Shown: piece by piece, positions 24,601 through 39,600 of the stretch
How the letters are laid out: each line of letters starts with the position of its first letter
Position numbering within the stretch: position 1 is the stretch's first letter
Source: Diabrotica undecimpunctata
Lineage: Eukaryota; Arthropoda; Insecta; Coleoptera; Chrysomelidae
DNA length: 64,000 nt
Direction: 5' to 3'
Assembly: GCF_040954645.1 (NCBI RefSeq)
Contig: NC_092805.1
Coordinates: 22,098,741 to 22,162,740 of the forward strand
Program-made: the position numbers and the translations under genes
Notes under the pieces: model-generated
Told to the model about the DNA's origin: nothing
The model's database searches: none
Seen by the model: only the letters and a program-made list of their open reading frames with translations

Positions 24601-27600
24601 AGTTATAAAATGGCGACATTTACTCCAAAGAAAAGAGGTGTAAAAAATTCTCCGCTATCTGTTAGTGAAAAAGTTATAATTTTAAATGTATATGATTGCA
24701 TAAAACACGATCACCCTAGTTTGTCTGTGCAAGAAAGTGTTGAGCGATGTGCCCGAATGACTGGAATTGGACAGTCCACGATTTTTAAATTATTGCGAGA
24801 AAGAAAGGTATCAGGCCAGTTAAGTCCATGCAAGAGAAAATCAGGAAGACCAATAAAAATCTTAGGTGAAGACACCAAACGTGACATTCGAAGAAAAGTT
24901 CATTCGTTTTATTTTAAAAAGGAAATACCCACCCTTGACAAAATACTAATGGAGATAAGCCAAGATAACGATATTCCTTTGATATCCAGAAAACTTTTAT
25001 GGAAAACTTTAAAAAGTATGAATTTTTCCTGGGAAAAGCACAATCGAAAGGCACTATTACTGGAAAGTGATGAAATCATTTGCTGGAGACGAAAATATTT
25101 GAGAACTATAAAACAGTACCGCAGAGAGCACAAGAAAATTTTTTATCTTGATGAGACGTGGATAAACGAAGGTTATATAGTCCAAAAAATGTGGCAAGAT
25201 AAAAATGTAACAAGTGCTCGCCAAGCTTTCATAGAAGGCCTTTCGACGGGTATTAAAGTGCCTTCGGGAAAAGGGAAGAGGCTTATAATTGCTCACATTG
25301 GAAGCGAAGAAGGATTTTTAAAAGAAGGTTTGTTAAGCTTTGAGTCGTGTCGGACGGGAGATTATCATGAGGACATGAATTCGGATGTCTTCGAAGACTA
25401 CTTCGGGGAAATGTTAAAATTTCTTCCAGCTGATTCGGTCGTGGTTATGGATAATGCAAGCTACCATTCAAGGCGCATAGAGAAGGTACCAACTTCAGCT
25501 TGGAGAAAGCAAGAAATTATTAACTGGCTGTCAAATAAAGGTATTCAGTTTGAGACGAATTCAATAAAGAAGGAACTACTAGCCGTAGTAAAACAACATA
25601 AATCTCGCTTCATAAAATATGCCGTAGAAGATGTAGCAGAAAAGTATAAAGTAACTGTGCTACGCCTACCGCCATATCATTGCGAATTAAATCCCATAGA
25701 ACTTATATGGGCACAAGTTAAAGGATATGTTGCAAGGCACAATACCACATTTAAAATGAAAGATGTCAAGGTATTGTTTGATCAAGCCATTATGGAAATC
25801 ACATCAGAAAACTGGCAAAAAGCAATCCAGCATGTTTTAAAAGAGGAAGATAAAATGTGGGAACTGGACAACTTGGTCGATCAGGTGGTTGACCCTATAA
25901 TTATAACACCAGGGGATGATGACAGTTCTTCGGATGAAGACTATAGTGATGTAGAATTGTAATAACGTATCCAGTAAAGTTTTTGTAGTTTTTGTGAATA
26001 AATTGATTTAAACTCCCCACAAGTGTTTCAATATGTAAAGTTCATTCGTGTGTGTTTGTGAGTATTTCCCGATTTCGGTTCGTATATATTTTATTGTTAC
26101 ATTTTATATTTTTTTAATAACACTGTTCTGCTGTATTACATTTTTATTTCCTTTAATATGATTTTTAAGAATGCATATTCTTTTGTCAATTAACCCACTA
26201 GCGCGCCTCTGGCTCAGTGTTTATCTGTCGATAACAATGGACTAATCCCTTAAAACAGGGTGATACCTACCTGCTCTTTATGAAACGACAGAATTTTGCA
26301 ATGCGGACGGAATTTATTGACGGATTACCCTGTAGCGCTTTTGAATACTTCATGAGATTTTATTACTCTACACTCATTAGAAATAGATTATAGTAAATTT
26401 AATAATGTATTTTTTGCTACGTTGCGTTGTTTGGTTAAATTTTGATCGACTGAAAAGTACTATACAACCAAGCATATGTACTCATAGTTATTATTTAAAC
26501 AAAAAATATTCACATTCAGTTTATTAACAAAATAAAACTGCATTAATTAAGACTAAACGTTTGGTTTTAAAATTTTATGTCATTTATAGATTATTTACAA
26601 ATAGAAAGTTTTATTGAAAGTTAATGAATATACACACCCATTATTCATAGTTATTCTTCTTTTTTCAATGAAAGGAGTTTTTACCAGTAAGTTTATTTGA
26701 ACTATTAATAGTGAGAGGTAGGAATTTTTGTGTTGTATGATTCCGACAATGAATCTGTCAACATATTCCCAAGATGAACGAACCCAGTATAGTTATCCTG
26801 AAAGTATGACCAAGTGTCAAATAAATTGGCAGGTGATGTGACAGTTAAATGACATTACACCACAGAATAAGATACAATTTTATCTTATTCTGTGATGAAA
26901 CTAAATATTTGCCAGTTGAATTGTATTATAGTAGTGTTTATATATTAACAGGATCTGCATAGAATATCACCAATGAAACTACCTCTGTAAAAGGATTACT
27001 TAAAATTAATAATAATTGTCACTTAAAAACAAACGATTTCCGCTGATTATTCTACTGTGGGATGAAAAAGTACCATTCCTTAATATCATTTTTAACAGCT
27101 TTATTACAGTTTTTAATTTTTGCCTATTTAGATTGACGTAAGCCATTCACAGAACATAAAACTAGGCCAGTTGATTGGAGTGAGCTCCTCTCTCGAAAAC
27201 GATGGAGGAGATTATGACGTGATTGTAGGAAATCGAGAATGGATGAATAGAAACGGTTTTATCATAGCTCCGGAGGTAGAAAGAAACATGACGGCGGAGG
27301 AAGAACAGGGACGATCTGCTGTACTTTGTGCAATTAACGGTAAGTTTCATGAATGTTGTTTGACATCAGCTAATAGTCGAAATTTGTTAAACTGTAAATA
27401 TTTGTTTATATCTTTCATTTAAACAGTGAATTGATTTAAAATAGTTTATAAAGTTGTTGATTCTTGGATCCTTCATCTTAAGCGCGTACATTTATGGAAG
27501 ATTTGTGGGGATTCAAGACATTTCGAATTATTGTAAGCTGCGATAATAAATTCAGTTTTATTTAAAGTTAAGACATTTATATTATATATGTTGAAGTTCT

Positions 27601-30600
27601 TTGTAATTTTCTCGAAAACAATCTGCATGGAAGATTAATGCCTTTGCATATGCAGCGATACATAATGAATACAAGTTCGAGTGCCGTAATTCAATTAATC
27701 CCTTAATTACAAGCTCTTTAATCATTCGAGTCAGTAACAGGGTAACTGTATCGAATTTTCGTAGTAATCCAGATCCGTCGAACGGATTCTTATAAATGAA
27801 CAGGTTTTGCTATCTCTGGTTTCATATAATTGAATGGAATAATAATTTTAATTTCAAAAATTATTATTAGAAAAAAATCTACATAACAGATGTTGAAATT
27901 ATGGGAGGAGTCTATTGATATTATAAGATATTGTATTATAATGTTTTAAACATGAAATTTTTTATTTCAGGTAGCATAATAGCTATATTCAGTGTAGCTG
28001 ACACTGTCAAACCGGAGGCTCATTTGGCGGTGTATACTTTGAAAAAAATGGGACTAGAAGTCATTCTTTTGACTGGAGATAATCGAAAAACTGCCGCCAG
28101 TATAGCAAGACAAGTAGGAATCACTAAAATATACGCCGAAGTACTTCCATCACATAAAGTTATACGAGTACAAAGGTAAGCAATAATTGAATAACATGTA
28201 AATGTACATAATTATAGCTCAATCTGCACATGTTTAGGGTTTCTTATAGTGAGTCAAAAGTTAGATTTTTGTAGAAACATATCCAAAAGTTTTTTTATGC
28301 ATAAACACATCCAAGACACATCCAAGTTTTAAACATATCCAAGAGTTTGAATATGCTTCTGCTGAAAAAGTAATGGAAAATTCAAGATAAATTTTAGAAC
28401 GATTATGAAATTCTTTTTTACAATCTTTTATCCTTAGTAACGCAAAAAGTATCCCCTCACGGTTAAGGTATAATAACAAGATTTGGAAAAAAATGGCTGT
28501 TTAATTTGTTTCGAAAAGACGTTTGATGGAGTAGACTGTAGAAATTAATAGAAATAATAAAAAAACAAAAGTATAGGTAGTCGAGATATACGAATTATCG
28601 TCCAGCCTTATTAGAATCAGGAGGCCAACAATAAAGTGAAAAATCAGAAATTAGACAATATCCACCCAAAGAGAGATGCAAGGTTGCGTTTTGTCACCGT
28701 CAAAATTGTTTACAGAGATAGTCCAGGCGGTATCTGTTTTGAAGTGCGAAGCATATAAACGCAGTTTTTTTTGTATAAATTGCTCCAAAATATTACTACA
28801 AATGAAAATTTCACTATGCATGAGTTGTAAAATGTGAGCTTAACTTTTTGTTAAACAAAATAAACTCTTGGACAAAATTAACGCACCACTCATATTTTTC
28901 TCAATAATCTTTATTTATTGATAATTTAATGTACGACAAGTTGCCTATGGACCTTGTTTGACAGTGACAGTTGTTATGTAAGCCAATAATAGTCTTGTTT
29001 TAACAATACTTTGTATTAAACTTCGTTTTAGACTAAAAGTCAGTTACTTTTCATAAAAAGTGCCGATTAAAGCAAAGTGCTTGTGAGGAACAAGATTTTT
29101 ATTGTGATATTTTTCATCACATGCATGTTTGAAAGTTCATTTACATAAAAATCAAATAAAAAAATGCCCCGCCAAAGAAATTTGTCAATGGAGGAGACAG
29201 TGCGAGCATCGACTCTCCTATATGAAGGATATTCAATGCGATACGTTGCAGGAAGTTTGTTAGGGAGACATCATTCCAGCATCAGTCGCTAGGTGAGGCG
29301 TTATAATGAAACAGGGTCGTACCATCGAAGACCAGGACAAAGGCGAAATAGTTGCACTAATCAAATTGATGATCGTTTTTTGAGACAACCTACTCTCAGA
29401 GATAGGAGAGTCGTCACCAGCAATTTGCTAAAAAATGAACTAGCAGATGTTCGAAATGTCGCAATATCGTCTCGAACAGTAGAAGACGTTTACATGAAGC
29501 AGAATTGAGCAACAGGAAACCGGCCAAAAAATCCTTGCTTACCAGAGAACACAGGGTTCAGAGATTTTACAAGATTGCATCAAAATTGGACCATCGATGA
29601 TTGGAAACTAGTTCTTTTCTCCGATGAGACTACAGTAAACCTAAAAGCTCCAGGTGGTGGTGAGCGTGTCTGGCGAAGGCGAGGAGAGAGGTTTTCCAGC
29701 TGAAATATCTCTCCTAAAGTACCTTTTGGTGGTGGCTGTAAAATGTTTTCGGGGGAAATTTTGGGGGAGTTTTGAAGCTCGTACGGAGTTGGTCCCCATA
29801 CTTACGAGGTCTATGAATGCCCATTATTACTCAGACAACATCATTATCGAACATGTAATGCCTTTTTCTCCGTTTCTCGGACCTAATTTTTTATTCATGC
29901 AAGATAACGCTCGTTCTCATGTGACTCGACAGGTTATTGGCTACCTAAATGATGTTGATATTCCATTATTAGAGTGGCCACCTAACAGTCCGGACATGAA
30001 TCCTATAAAGCATCCTATCTAAAAAAAAAAGATTCGAAGTCGTAGACCCTCTATTGCCAATTACAACCAACTCATTGAGGCCGTTATTGAAGAATGGGAG
30101 AATATTCCGCAAGCTTTAGATGTAGAGGAGGGCCTACACGGTATTAGTGTTGACTCAGATGCATTTTATTGTGTTACTTTACTGATTTTTTTCTTTTTGC
30201 AATTTGGAGTTATGCTAGCTTATTTACGCATTTCCGGCAAAAACAAATTTTTAAAGAAACAATAACACAAATTAAGGTCATGATAAAGTCATGTTGGACT
30301 TATTTGTAGGTGATTATTATTATTTCAATGTAACTTAGTTTTATTTTGTGTTCATATTATAAATATTTAGATTAATTAAAGTGGTGCGTTAATTTTGTCC
30401 CGAAGTTTATACAAAGAATTAAAAAAAATTCGATATTTTTCATTCCTTTTTCGCATATATCTCAAGAACTTAAGGTGTTAGAACAATTCTGTTTTGACAT
30501 AAAAAATTTGTTATTGAATTTTTTTAAGATAATGCTAGTTTGAAACCTTAAAAGTTGCTATTATTGAAAAAATACTAAAAAACACAAATAAAAACAGGTA

Positions 30601-33600
30601 AAAAAAGGGTTTTTTTTTCGAATTAATTTCCCATACTAAAATGAACCTTAGGATCTTCATATTCCGAGAAAGAAAACTTTTTAATGTGTTTAATTGTCAC
30701 ACAAAATTTCATTAAAATCGATTCAATAGTTTTTGCAAAATAATTTTTCAATCTACAAGAAAAAATGAATAATTTTCAAAATTATACAGGCCAGAAACTA
30801 AAACTTCTAAATACTAGAAACATTTTTTACATATAGAAGAGTATTTAAACTTTTAAACCCATGTTGAAAAATTAAAATCCTTCGATTAGAAAAGCCTAGG
30901 AATTTTTAAAAAAAATGTTTAAATTTTAGGCTTATAAACAATTTGAATAACTTTATCAATTGTTTATCGATAGTAATTTTCAAAACGGATATTAAAAGTG
31001 CTTCGAAAGACACGTCAAAAGAAAAGAAAAAAAAAGATGATCGGTTCAGTAGTTTCGGAGTTGTGACCGGTCAGAGTTGACTGCGATTTACAATAAAAGT
31101 ATAAGGTTCTAAGGTTTATTCTAAAGTTTAACGGTGGCTGAGTAATAGTTTAAACTCTACAGAGTGGGGTTGCGAGCTTGAAAAAAATTCCAAAAAAATG
31201 GAACCTTTTCAGAAAACTAACTGCCAGAAAATTTATTAAAAATGATTAGCTGAACTCCAAAGAAAAAGACTTCCCCAAAACATGCAGCTGCGTTGAAGAT
31301 GGTTTGAAATTTTCTGATTATTGTACTCATTGCCAAGGCCAATTACGCAAACATGCAATAATTTTCAAGACAACTAGGGAAATCGAGATGGACAGTGATT
31401 ATATGGAGATAGTCACTGAAAAAGGATGTTTTACTAGAATCTCTTGAAGAAAATGCATTTCAAGTAGAAAACGAAGAGGTCGTCGATGAAGACGATAGTG
31501 AAGAATACGATCTACTTCCATAATCGAATACAGGCGAAGATAAATGGAAAACTAACACAGTGTATACCAGTACAAAGTGGAGTCAGACAGGGTGACTCGT
31601 TAAGCCCACTTCCCTTGACTATAATAATGGATGAAATAATACAAGCATTACGTAAAAGTCATGGTTACAGAATGGGGAACAAAGAAATCCAAATTTTATG
31701 TTATGCAGACGACGCCGCATTAATCGCCGAGACAGAAGACGAGTTCCAAAGATTAACACATATCTCAAATATAACAGCAAGAAATACAAAATGATAATAT
31801 CAGCAGAAAAACCAAATGTATGACAACATCTAAATGCCCACTACGATGTAAAATCGAAATTGATGGGAAAATAATAAAGCAGGAAGCAAGGTTTAGATAT
31901 CTAGGAATAGATATAATTAGTTATGGAGATGTTGAAGAAGAAGTACGACAACAAAGCTTAAAAGCAAGTAAAGCGGCGGGATCTCTTAATGACACAATCT
32001 GGAAGAACAAACCCCGAAGACAAGAGACAAAAACAAGAATCTATAAAGCAGCAATTCTTCTTCTTCTTTGTGTGCCGTGCTTGTATTCAAGCGTTGGCTA
32101 TCGTCATATTGACAAGCTGATGAAATGATTCTCGGTCGGCAGCTAGATGAAACAGTTCCTCAACCGTTCGACCTGTCCATTGTCTAATGTTACGCAGCCA
32201 GGACAGTTGTTTTCTTCCGAGCCAACGTTTTAGCAGCAATTAGACCTATATTAACATACACGGCGGAGACAAGACCTGACACATCTAAAACGAGACTACT
32301 ACTAGAAACAACTTAGATGAAAATACTCCGACGAATATCAGGAAAAAGTCTGAAGGATAGTACGAATAGCACGAGATAAGTCACCAAATGGACGAAGAAG
32401 TATTGGCAGACCAAGAAAAAGGTGGTGCGATAATTTAAACAATTTATGAGGCTAATATTAAGAAGAAACAGGCTTTAAAGCCCACATACAAAAAGGAAGA
32501 AGAGGAAAAAGAAGAAATTATAAAAACTATAAAAATAAGAAAACTGTAATATATGGTCACATCACTAGAAGAGAAAGATATGAGCTACTTAGGATGATTA
32601 GTAAGAAAGGTAAAATAAGGGCGCCAAAAAATATAGAAAGGGGATGCATTTCGTGGCTGGACAATCCTAGATGATTCTTTAACTATATCTCTTTACAGTT
32701 ATTCAAACCAGTACCTAGTAAAGTTGTCATAGCTTCGATGATATCAAATCTCCGACAGAACAACAAACTTTAGGAGGAAGGAGAAAAAAGAGCAAGATCG
32801 ACATGGAGCAAGCTTTTTGCAAATCATAAATAAGCAAATAAATGGAATAGAAAAATATACTGATTCACCTACTAAACAGAGATTTTATTTATTTTTTTGT
32901 TAAGAGATTAGAAAATGTCCAATATTTCATTATATAAGTACTTAAAATAGCACTGAGAGGTGTTAGCAGATTGAGTAAAACCAGGGGCTATACTGTTAAA
33001 AATGCGCTTTGTTGTGAAAGAAAAGGTTTTAAACTGATGCAAATATTATTCCTGCTTTACTAGTTTGATTATACGGACAACATGTGCCACTGGACACAAT
33101 GATAAAGACACTCTTCTAAGAAGAATTGGTAGTGATGCATATCTTAATATATAAAAAAGATTGCTTTCTTTTTTTCCTTTTCAAGAGTTGATTAGATCTA
33201 TTAAAAGAGAAACAACATGTCTGCTTGAAATTAACACTTCTTTTCTATGCGAGTTTCTTTAAGTTGCACGTGTGTGTATGAGTTTGTTCAGAATGGCATT
33301 AAGGAGTGCCCACTATTCTGTAGTGGGTACACAAAAGCAGTTAATTTTTTTCATAGTTTTATTTTACTGTTTTTAGGTTACAAGCCAAAGGAGTAAAGGT
33401 GTGTATGGTAGGAGATGGCATCAACGATTCTCCAGCTTTGGCACAAGCAGATGTCGGTATGGCCATTGCCACCGGTACTGATGTTGCTGTAGAAGCGGCT
33501 CATGTTGTACTTATGAGGAACGATCTCTTGGACGTCGTAGCCTGTTTGGAATTATCCAGGAAGACTGTCAACAGGATACGGCTAAATTTCTTCTTTGCCA

Positions 33601-36600
33601 GTGTTTATAATATTCTAGGTGAGACTCTTAAATGTCCTTTCTAGCTTATAAATATTTTTAAGTATCTATCTAACATTTAATCACTTAAGCAAAATAAGGT
33701 TAAAAGTGTAATCTGTATAATATGTACGTTCCACGTACCAATATTCATTATCCTTTTTTAATTTCCATCTTCCATCTGTGAAACTTTTTATATCAATATT
33801 TAAACTGTACAAATTTTATATCTCCAAGCATATTTTTAGGTATACCTTTAGCTGCCGGCGCCTTCAGCATGATCGGATTCATGCTGGCTCCATGGATGGC
33901 CTCCGCCGCTATGGCCCTAAGTTCCGTCTCCGTCGTAGGCTCTAGTTTGTTACTTAAAATGTGGACGAAATCGACAAAAGAACAACTTGAAACTGCCGAA
34001 TACTTAGCCACCAAAAACAACGACCATTTGGAAACGATTTCGATACACAGAGGATTGGACGATATCGATAATATCACTGAGAGTTCGTCTAAATTTTCAA
34101 GGTATAGCAAATAGAGGAATATGTGGTGGAGTGTATATAATTAAGTTTAAAGTTCATATTGCAGTAGATTTCTGGAATTCTTTTCAAAAATCAACGATTG
34201 CTTGCATTGCTATATGTATTTACTTCTAAGCAGTGGGTTCGGATTACCTTTATTTTTTATGTTTGATCTATATTTTATTTTTTTAATGGTATTTTCGGCA
34301 CATTTGATTAGCTTATTCAATGTAATATATGCTTACATATCGGTCATTCCACATAAACGTTGACGTTGAGGAAAAGTGTTTCTGTGTAACTATATTGATA
34401 TTTTATTAAATGTTATTTCAAAATATTTCAGTTTCCTCGTTTAATGAAAAAGTTGCTGAGGTAACTATATATTTTTGAATTGCTAGCACACTTGCTTCAC
34501 AAGATAGACACTCTTCTAACAAAATATTGCTTATTTAGGTATTTACAAATACAGTAGACTCCCTCTATAATGAGAACTGAAATGGCAGACTAATTACCTC
34601 GTTATAAGCCGATCTCGTTATATCAGACAACAATAATACTGTGCATACATATGAATATGTAGTTTTCTAAACCAATAACTTCCTATAGTGAAGCCATTTG
34701 GAGCAATATAAGATGCTAATAAATATTGTTCGAATGGCGTTTTTGAAAAAAACTTATTTACTTTTATTGTCAATGAAATACATTACAACAAAAAAGAGTT
34801 GTTTACTTGTATTGTCAATGATATACGTTAAAACAAAAAATCTGTACTTACATTTTTTTCAAACTACATAATGTATAAAGCGTATTTTCAAGGATAGCAT
34901 AAACTATTGCTTCTGCAATTTTAAGAAGTCTGTCATTTTTGACTGCTTTAAATTGTCCAGTATCATTATATCTATCATATTTTCTAAAGATGTGAAACAG
35001 TAGTTGAATTTATTCATTGTAAAGAAGTTTATTGAGGGGCCGTTTAAAAAGGTATTTACTTATAGCCACGGCCGGGCCAAAAACGTAAAAAAACATGTTT
35101 TTGGATCTTATTTCCCCTCGTTATAACCAAATTTGCCTCGCTATAGAGGGTTATAGTTAATAGAAATGTTACGGGACATCTAATGTATCCCGTTATAAGC
35201 GAAACCTCGTAATAACCGTGTTCGTTATAGAGGAAGTATACTGTATTCAGTATTTAAAAATTATTAATTAAAAAAATATTTTTTTTTATAATTTTTTTAG
35301 ATTATTTTGGAAATAAAAGTTTCAAAAAAACTTTATATTTATAGCAAATATTCACTTTAATATAAATAGTGATTTATATATTATAAGACGGAGATTCTGT
35401 GAGGTGTCCTAACTAAGGACGAGAGAATGAATGTATGTTACGGAAAAAAACCGGCAATTTATAGGGATTTTAAACAAGGAGTGATTTAACGATCTTTTTT
35501 ATGGCCGTTTGTAAGTTCAAATCAATAAAATGATTTTAATGATCGACTATTAAGGAACCTTCTTTGTGTGCCGTGCTTGTATTCAATTGGCTATCGTCAT
35601 ATTGACAAGCTGATGAAATGATTCTCGGTCGGCAGCTAGATGAAACAGTTCCTCGACCGTTCGACCTGTCCATTGTCTAATGTTACGCAGCCAGGACAGT
35701 TGTTTTCTTCCGACCCAACGTTTTCCTTCTATTTTACCCCGAATAATTAACCGGAGTAAGCTATATTTAGGTCCTCGCATTATATGACCGAAGTATTGGA
35801 CCTTTCTCATTTTGATGATGTTGATCAATTCTCGCTCTTTGTGCACGGTCTCTAGCACGCGTTCGTTAGATATGTGTGCTTACATACTGATTTATGGCTT
35901 ACAGTTTCGTAAATTCAAAAGCAATAAAATATTTTACGACCGGCTATTCAAGGCTTTTAGTGAAAATGAACATGCAAGTGGCGCTTCAAATCGTTCGTCA
36001 ACGATGCGACGGATCAGCGCCAGAAATAACCTTTTCGTATAAAAGATATGAAAAGGTCAACGTAAATTGTTTTTTATAAAGATTCTATAAATTAATTGAC
36101 GATTAGAGTTTGGCGATTCAAATTTACACAATATACAAAAAACAGTCAGAAATGCCGGTGGGAAGAAGGTTCGAGGTAATAAAATTTGAGAGATTTATGA
36201 GGTAAAAAACGTTTAAAAAGACATTTAACGAAATCTCGACCTTTTTGCGGTAAAGATACATCTACAAAGAAATAGCATAAATGGAATTATAGTACAGGAT
36301 ATTTAAGAAAGTGCCTATTATGATATGTCACAAGCTGTAACAGAAACTATGCTGCAAATTGTAGTACAACATAATATAATCATCCGAGAAACTAGATCAT
36401 GATTTTTTGAAATTATGTACAAAAATGGAATGGCCGATGTAAATTTTGCTTTGGCTATGAATATCTTTCGATTATCTGATATAAAAATGTGGTATTGTTT
36501 TTATATAAAAAACATATAATAAATACCTTACTTATGTTATCGAACGAAAAAGGTCTAAAACTAATTTTTCTCGTAAAATGCGAAACTTTTTGTATAATAT

Positions 36601-39600
36601 TCATCTAATTTATTGAAATATTTAAACGAAAAATTGGTAAACGTTTTTGTTTATTTTTACATATTTAGTTTTGAGTCTTTTTTCTTTTTTTTTTCTCTTC
36701 TTTTTTCGCTCTTTCTATCTGATTTCGTATATCCATCTTGTTACAATTTTTCCTCTTTTGTTTCCCTATGCTCTTCCGTTGGAACACTTGTTCTGCAAAT
36801 ATTTATTCTTACTTTCAATCGTTTAATTTATATTGGTTCACTTGGGCCAGAGGATCACTTCTGATCTAAATCTATGCTGGCTGCACAACCAGATATAACT
36901 TCACACCGGCCATCAAATTAGGAATCTGCATTATCGACATGTATGAACAGCTGTTCGTAAATGTTTATGTTACTAAATATAGCCAGCTCCAACTCTTATG
37001 CGATGAAATGCATAAGCTTAACATTCAGAAGTTATTACGGTATAACCATATACCGAATCCTATAAGAACTTACACATCCATAATGTTTGTCTTCGCTCTA
37101 TATGATATAAGGCTTAATTAAGTTTATTCGTAAAATTTTTACCTCTACACGTTATATGCTTAATATCTGTTAAATACTTGTGATAAAAAATACGATTCTT
37201 CAATTATTTGCAAATATGTTCCTATTAATTATGCAACCAATAATACAGTACAACCACCACTCACGTAACATTTCGAATTTTATATAAGATCGGAAAGGTC
37301 TCAACCATCTAATTCAACGTCTGCCGCAATATTTTTAGCTATTGTGTAATTTCGTCTTTGTATCAACCATGTAAATTTTAAGCCAGAGATCCTTTGTTGC
37401 ATTGAAGTTTCTTATAATTCTTGTCCCCATTTTAATGAATAAATAATTTTCTTTGTGCAGATTTTGTGTGCCATTCAATTGTGTTCATTGTGTATTGCTT
37501 CCCGCAGTTATAATCTCGGTACAAAGTCGTAAGCTTCATTTAGTCTACAAATACCATATTTATTTACTTGTTTTTTTTTTTTGCTTCTTTACCATTTCTA
37601 GTAATTGTTCTATCGTATAAATGTTTTCTATACATGTTCTTTCTATTGTAAATAAGTCTTCACCCATTTGCTTTTTGTCGCCTGTTTTATTTTTTCTTTC
37701 AGTATCTTTTCAAATAGTATTTCTATTGATGATATTACGCTTATTCCACGATAGCTGTTGAATGTTTTTCTATCTCCTTTCTTAAATATTGATGTTCTAT
37801 TATGTGCATGTGTCGGTTACTTTGGGAGTTTTTTTCCATTGAGGAACGGAATGGAAGCACATCAGCGTGGAATTTAGAAAATTAGGCCGAAATTAATATA
37901 ACTCATTTTTATAAAATCTTTTATTGCAAATATTGATTTAAGAACTAAATATGTAAAATAATAAAAATATTTATAGATCAATAGATCAGTGGCAACTAAA
38001 ATTGTGATACATGACTGATATTAAATCTCCTTTTAATACTCATTCCAGAAATTTACACTGTATATATAATTGGTTAGGGTTTTATACATTTTCAACAGTT
38101 TTCAGAAAATTCTCTGTACAAGAATTGCAAGAGAATGTAATAAACAAAAGCGTAGTAAGTAGTACAGAGTAAAGTGTTTCTTTATGGTTTTTATTTTTTG
38201 CTTTGCCTTTTTTGTTTTTATACATCTGTTTTTAATATTACAATATTTTTATTTTTCGTATTTTTTATTTTATATGTTTGTGTTCGTCTAACCTGTCCAT
38301 TTTTTATTTTTTGCATCAGCTGCGTATTTGTTAACAAAGCATGGATTGTATACAGCATGTTTTTCAAAAACGATCACACGATTAGATGTTTTGTACAGTT
38401 AGAATAATAATTTAATAGTCGTTTCGAGATAGTTTCGTTGTGCTTGTATTTTTATGGAATTAAAAACAGGAACAAAAAAATTTAGTGATAAATCACAAGC
38501 ACGATATTTTACAGCACTAAAACACACTTTTTACTTATATATTTTCTTCATATACAATTTATCTTGAGCTTACGAGAATTTGTCATGTGAGATGTTAATT
38601 TTTACTATTAAAACATGTTTATGGAAAAAAATATCAAATTGATTACACAATTTGGTTTACAATTGGTGATAGCTGACTATATATCAATTGCTCAGAGAGA
38701 AAGAAGATCTAGAAAAGGAAAAGTGGAATATTGGTGCCACTTTTTTTTAACTGAACAACTCAGCGGATTGGCAAAATCAATTTGAAATTATTAATTTAGT
38801 AGTTTCTTGTTTCAAACCACACGCCAGCCAGAGATTCTCGAATACTTCAGTAAAAAGTATAAAATTATATGTGACTTTTAATTGTATTTTGCGACCGAAT
38901 TAATTCGGCCGATGGATGAGTAATACCGCCAGAGATAGAGTTTCGTAGCTCGGTAAGATCATTAAGTAAAATACAGGAAGTTTTAAGTCGTTATCATTTT
39001 GCTCCACCTCTGATAATCTTGTAATAACAATTTGCGACATAACTTACTTTCAGTTTTCAAAGTAGTTTTTTTAACATCAGTACGTTTTTCACATGTATGT
39101 TCTAGCATTTCGTAAACTTCTCCAAAGCAAGTTATTCAACTTCTTAAAATCACTCATTCACTGCACATTTGACATCATTATCTGAAGAAAATCATTTCTT
39201 CACAAATGTTCCTTAAATTTTTTAAACAACCTGTAATCCCAGGAAGCCACATTTAGAAAATATGACGCATCCTTAAAAAATCAAAGCTTAATTGAGCAAT
39301 TGCAGACCTCTAATGTGGGTAATGTTTTTACAAAAAGTGCTCTTCCACTATGTCAACGTACCGGATGACCTCCGTCGTCGCCACCTCCGCCAAAGTGGTC
39401 AAATTGGGCTACGAACTGATGCCCCATCCACCGTATTATCTAGATTTGGCCCCGTGTGACTTATTTTTCAAACTTAAAAAAATCGCTTGGTAGAAATTTG
39501 AGTCGAATGAGGAGGTCATCGTCGCAACAGAGGCTTACTTTGCAGATTTCGAGGAAACATATTTTTCAGACAGGTTAAGTAGTTGGCGTATCGCTAGGTC

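Noticed and set aside
38174..38407. Phe-rich open frame with apparent membrane segments
   Set aside because: T-rich DNA always yields such frames; no family match or context.
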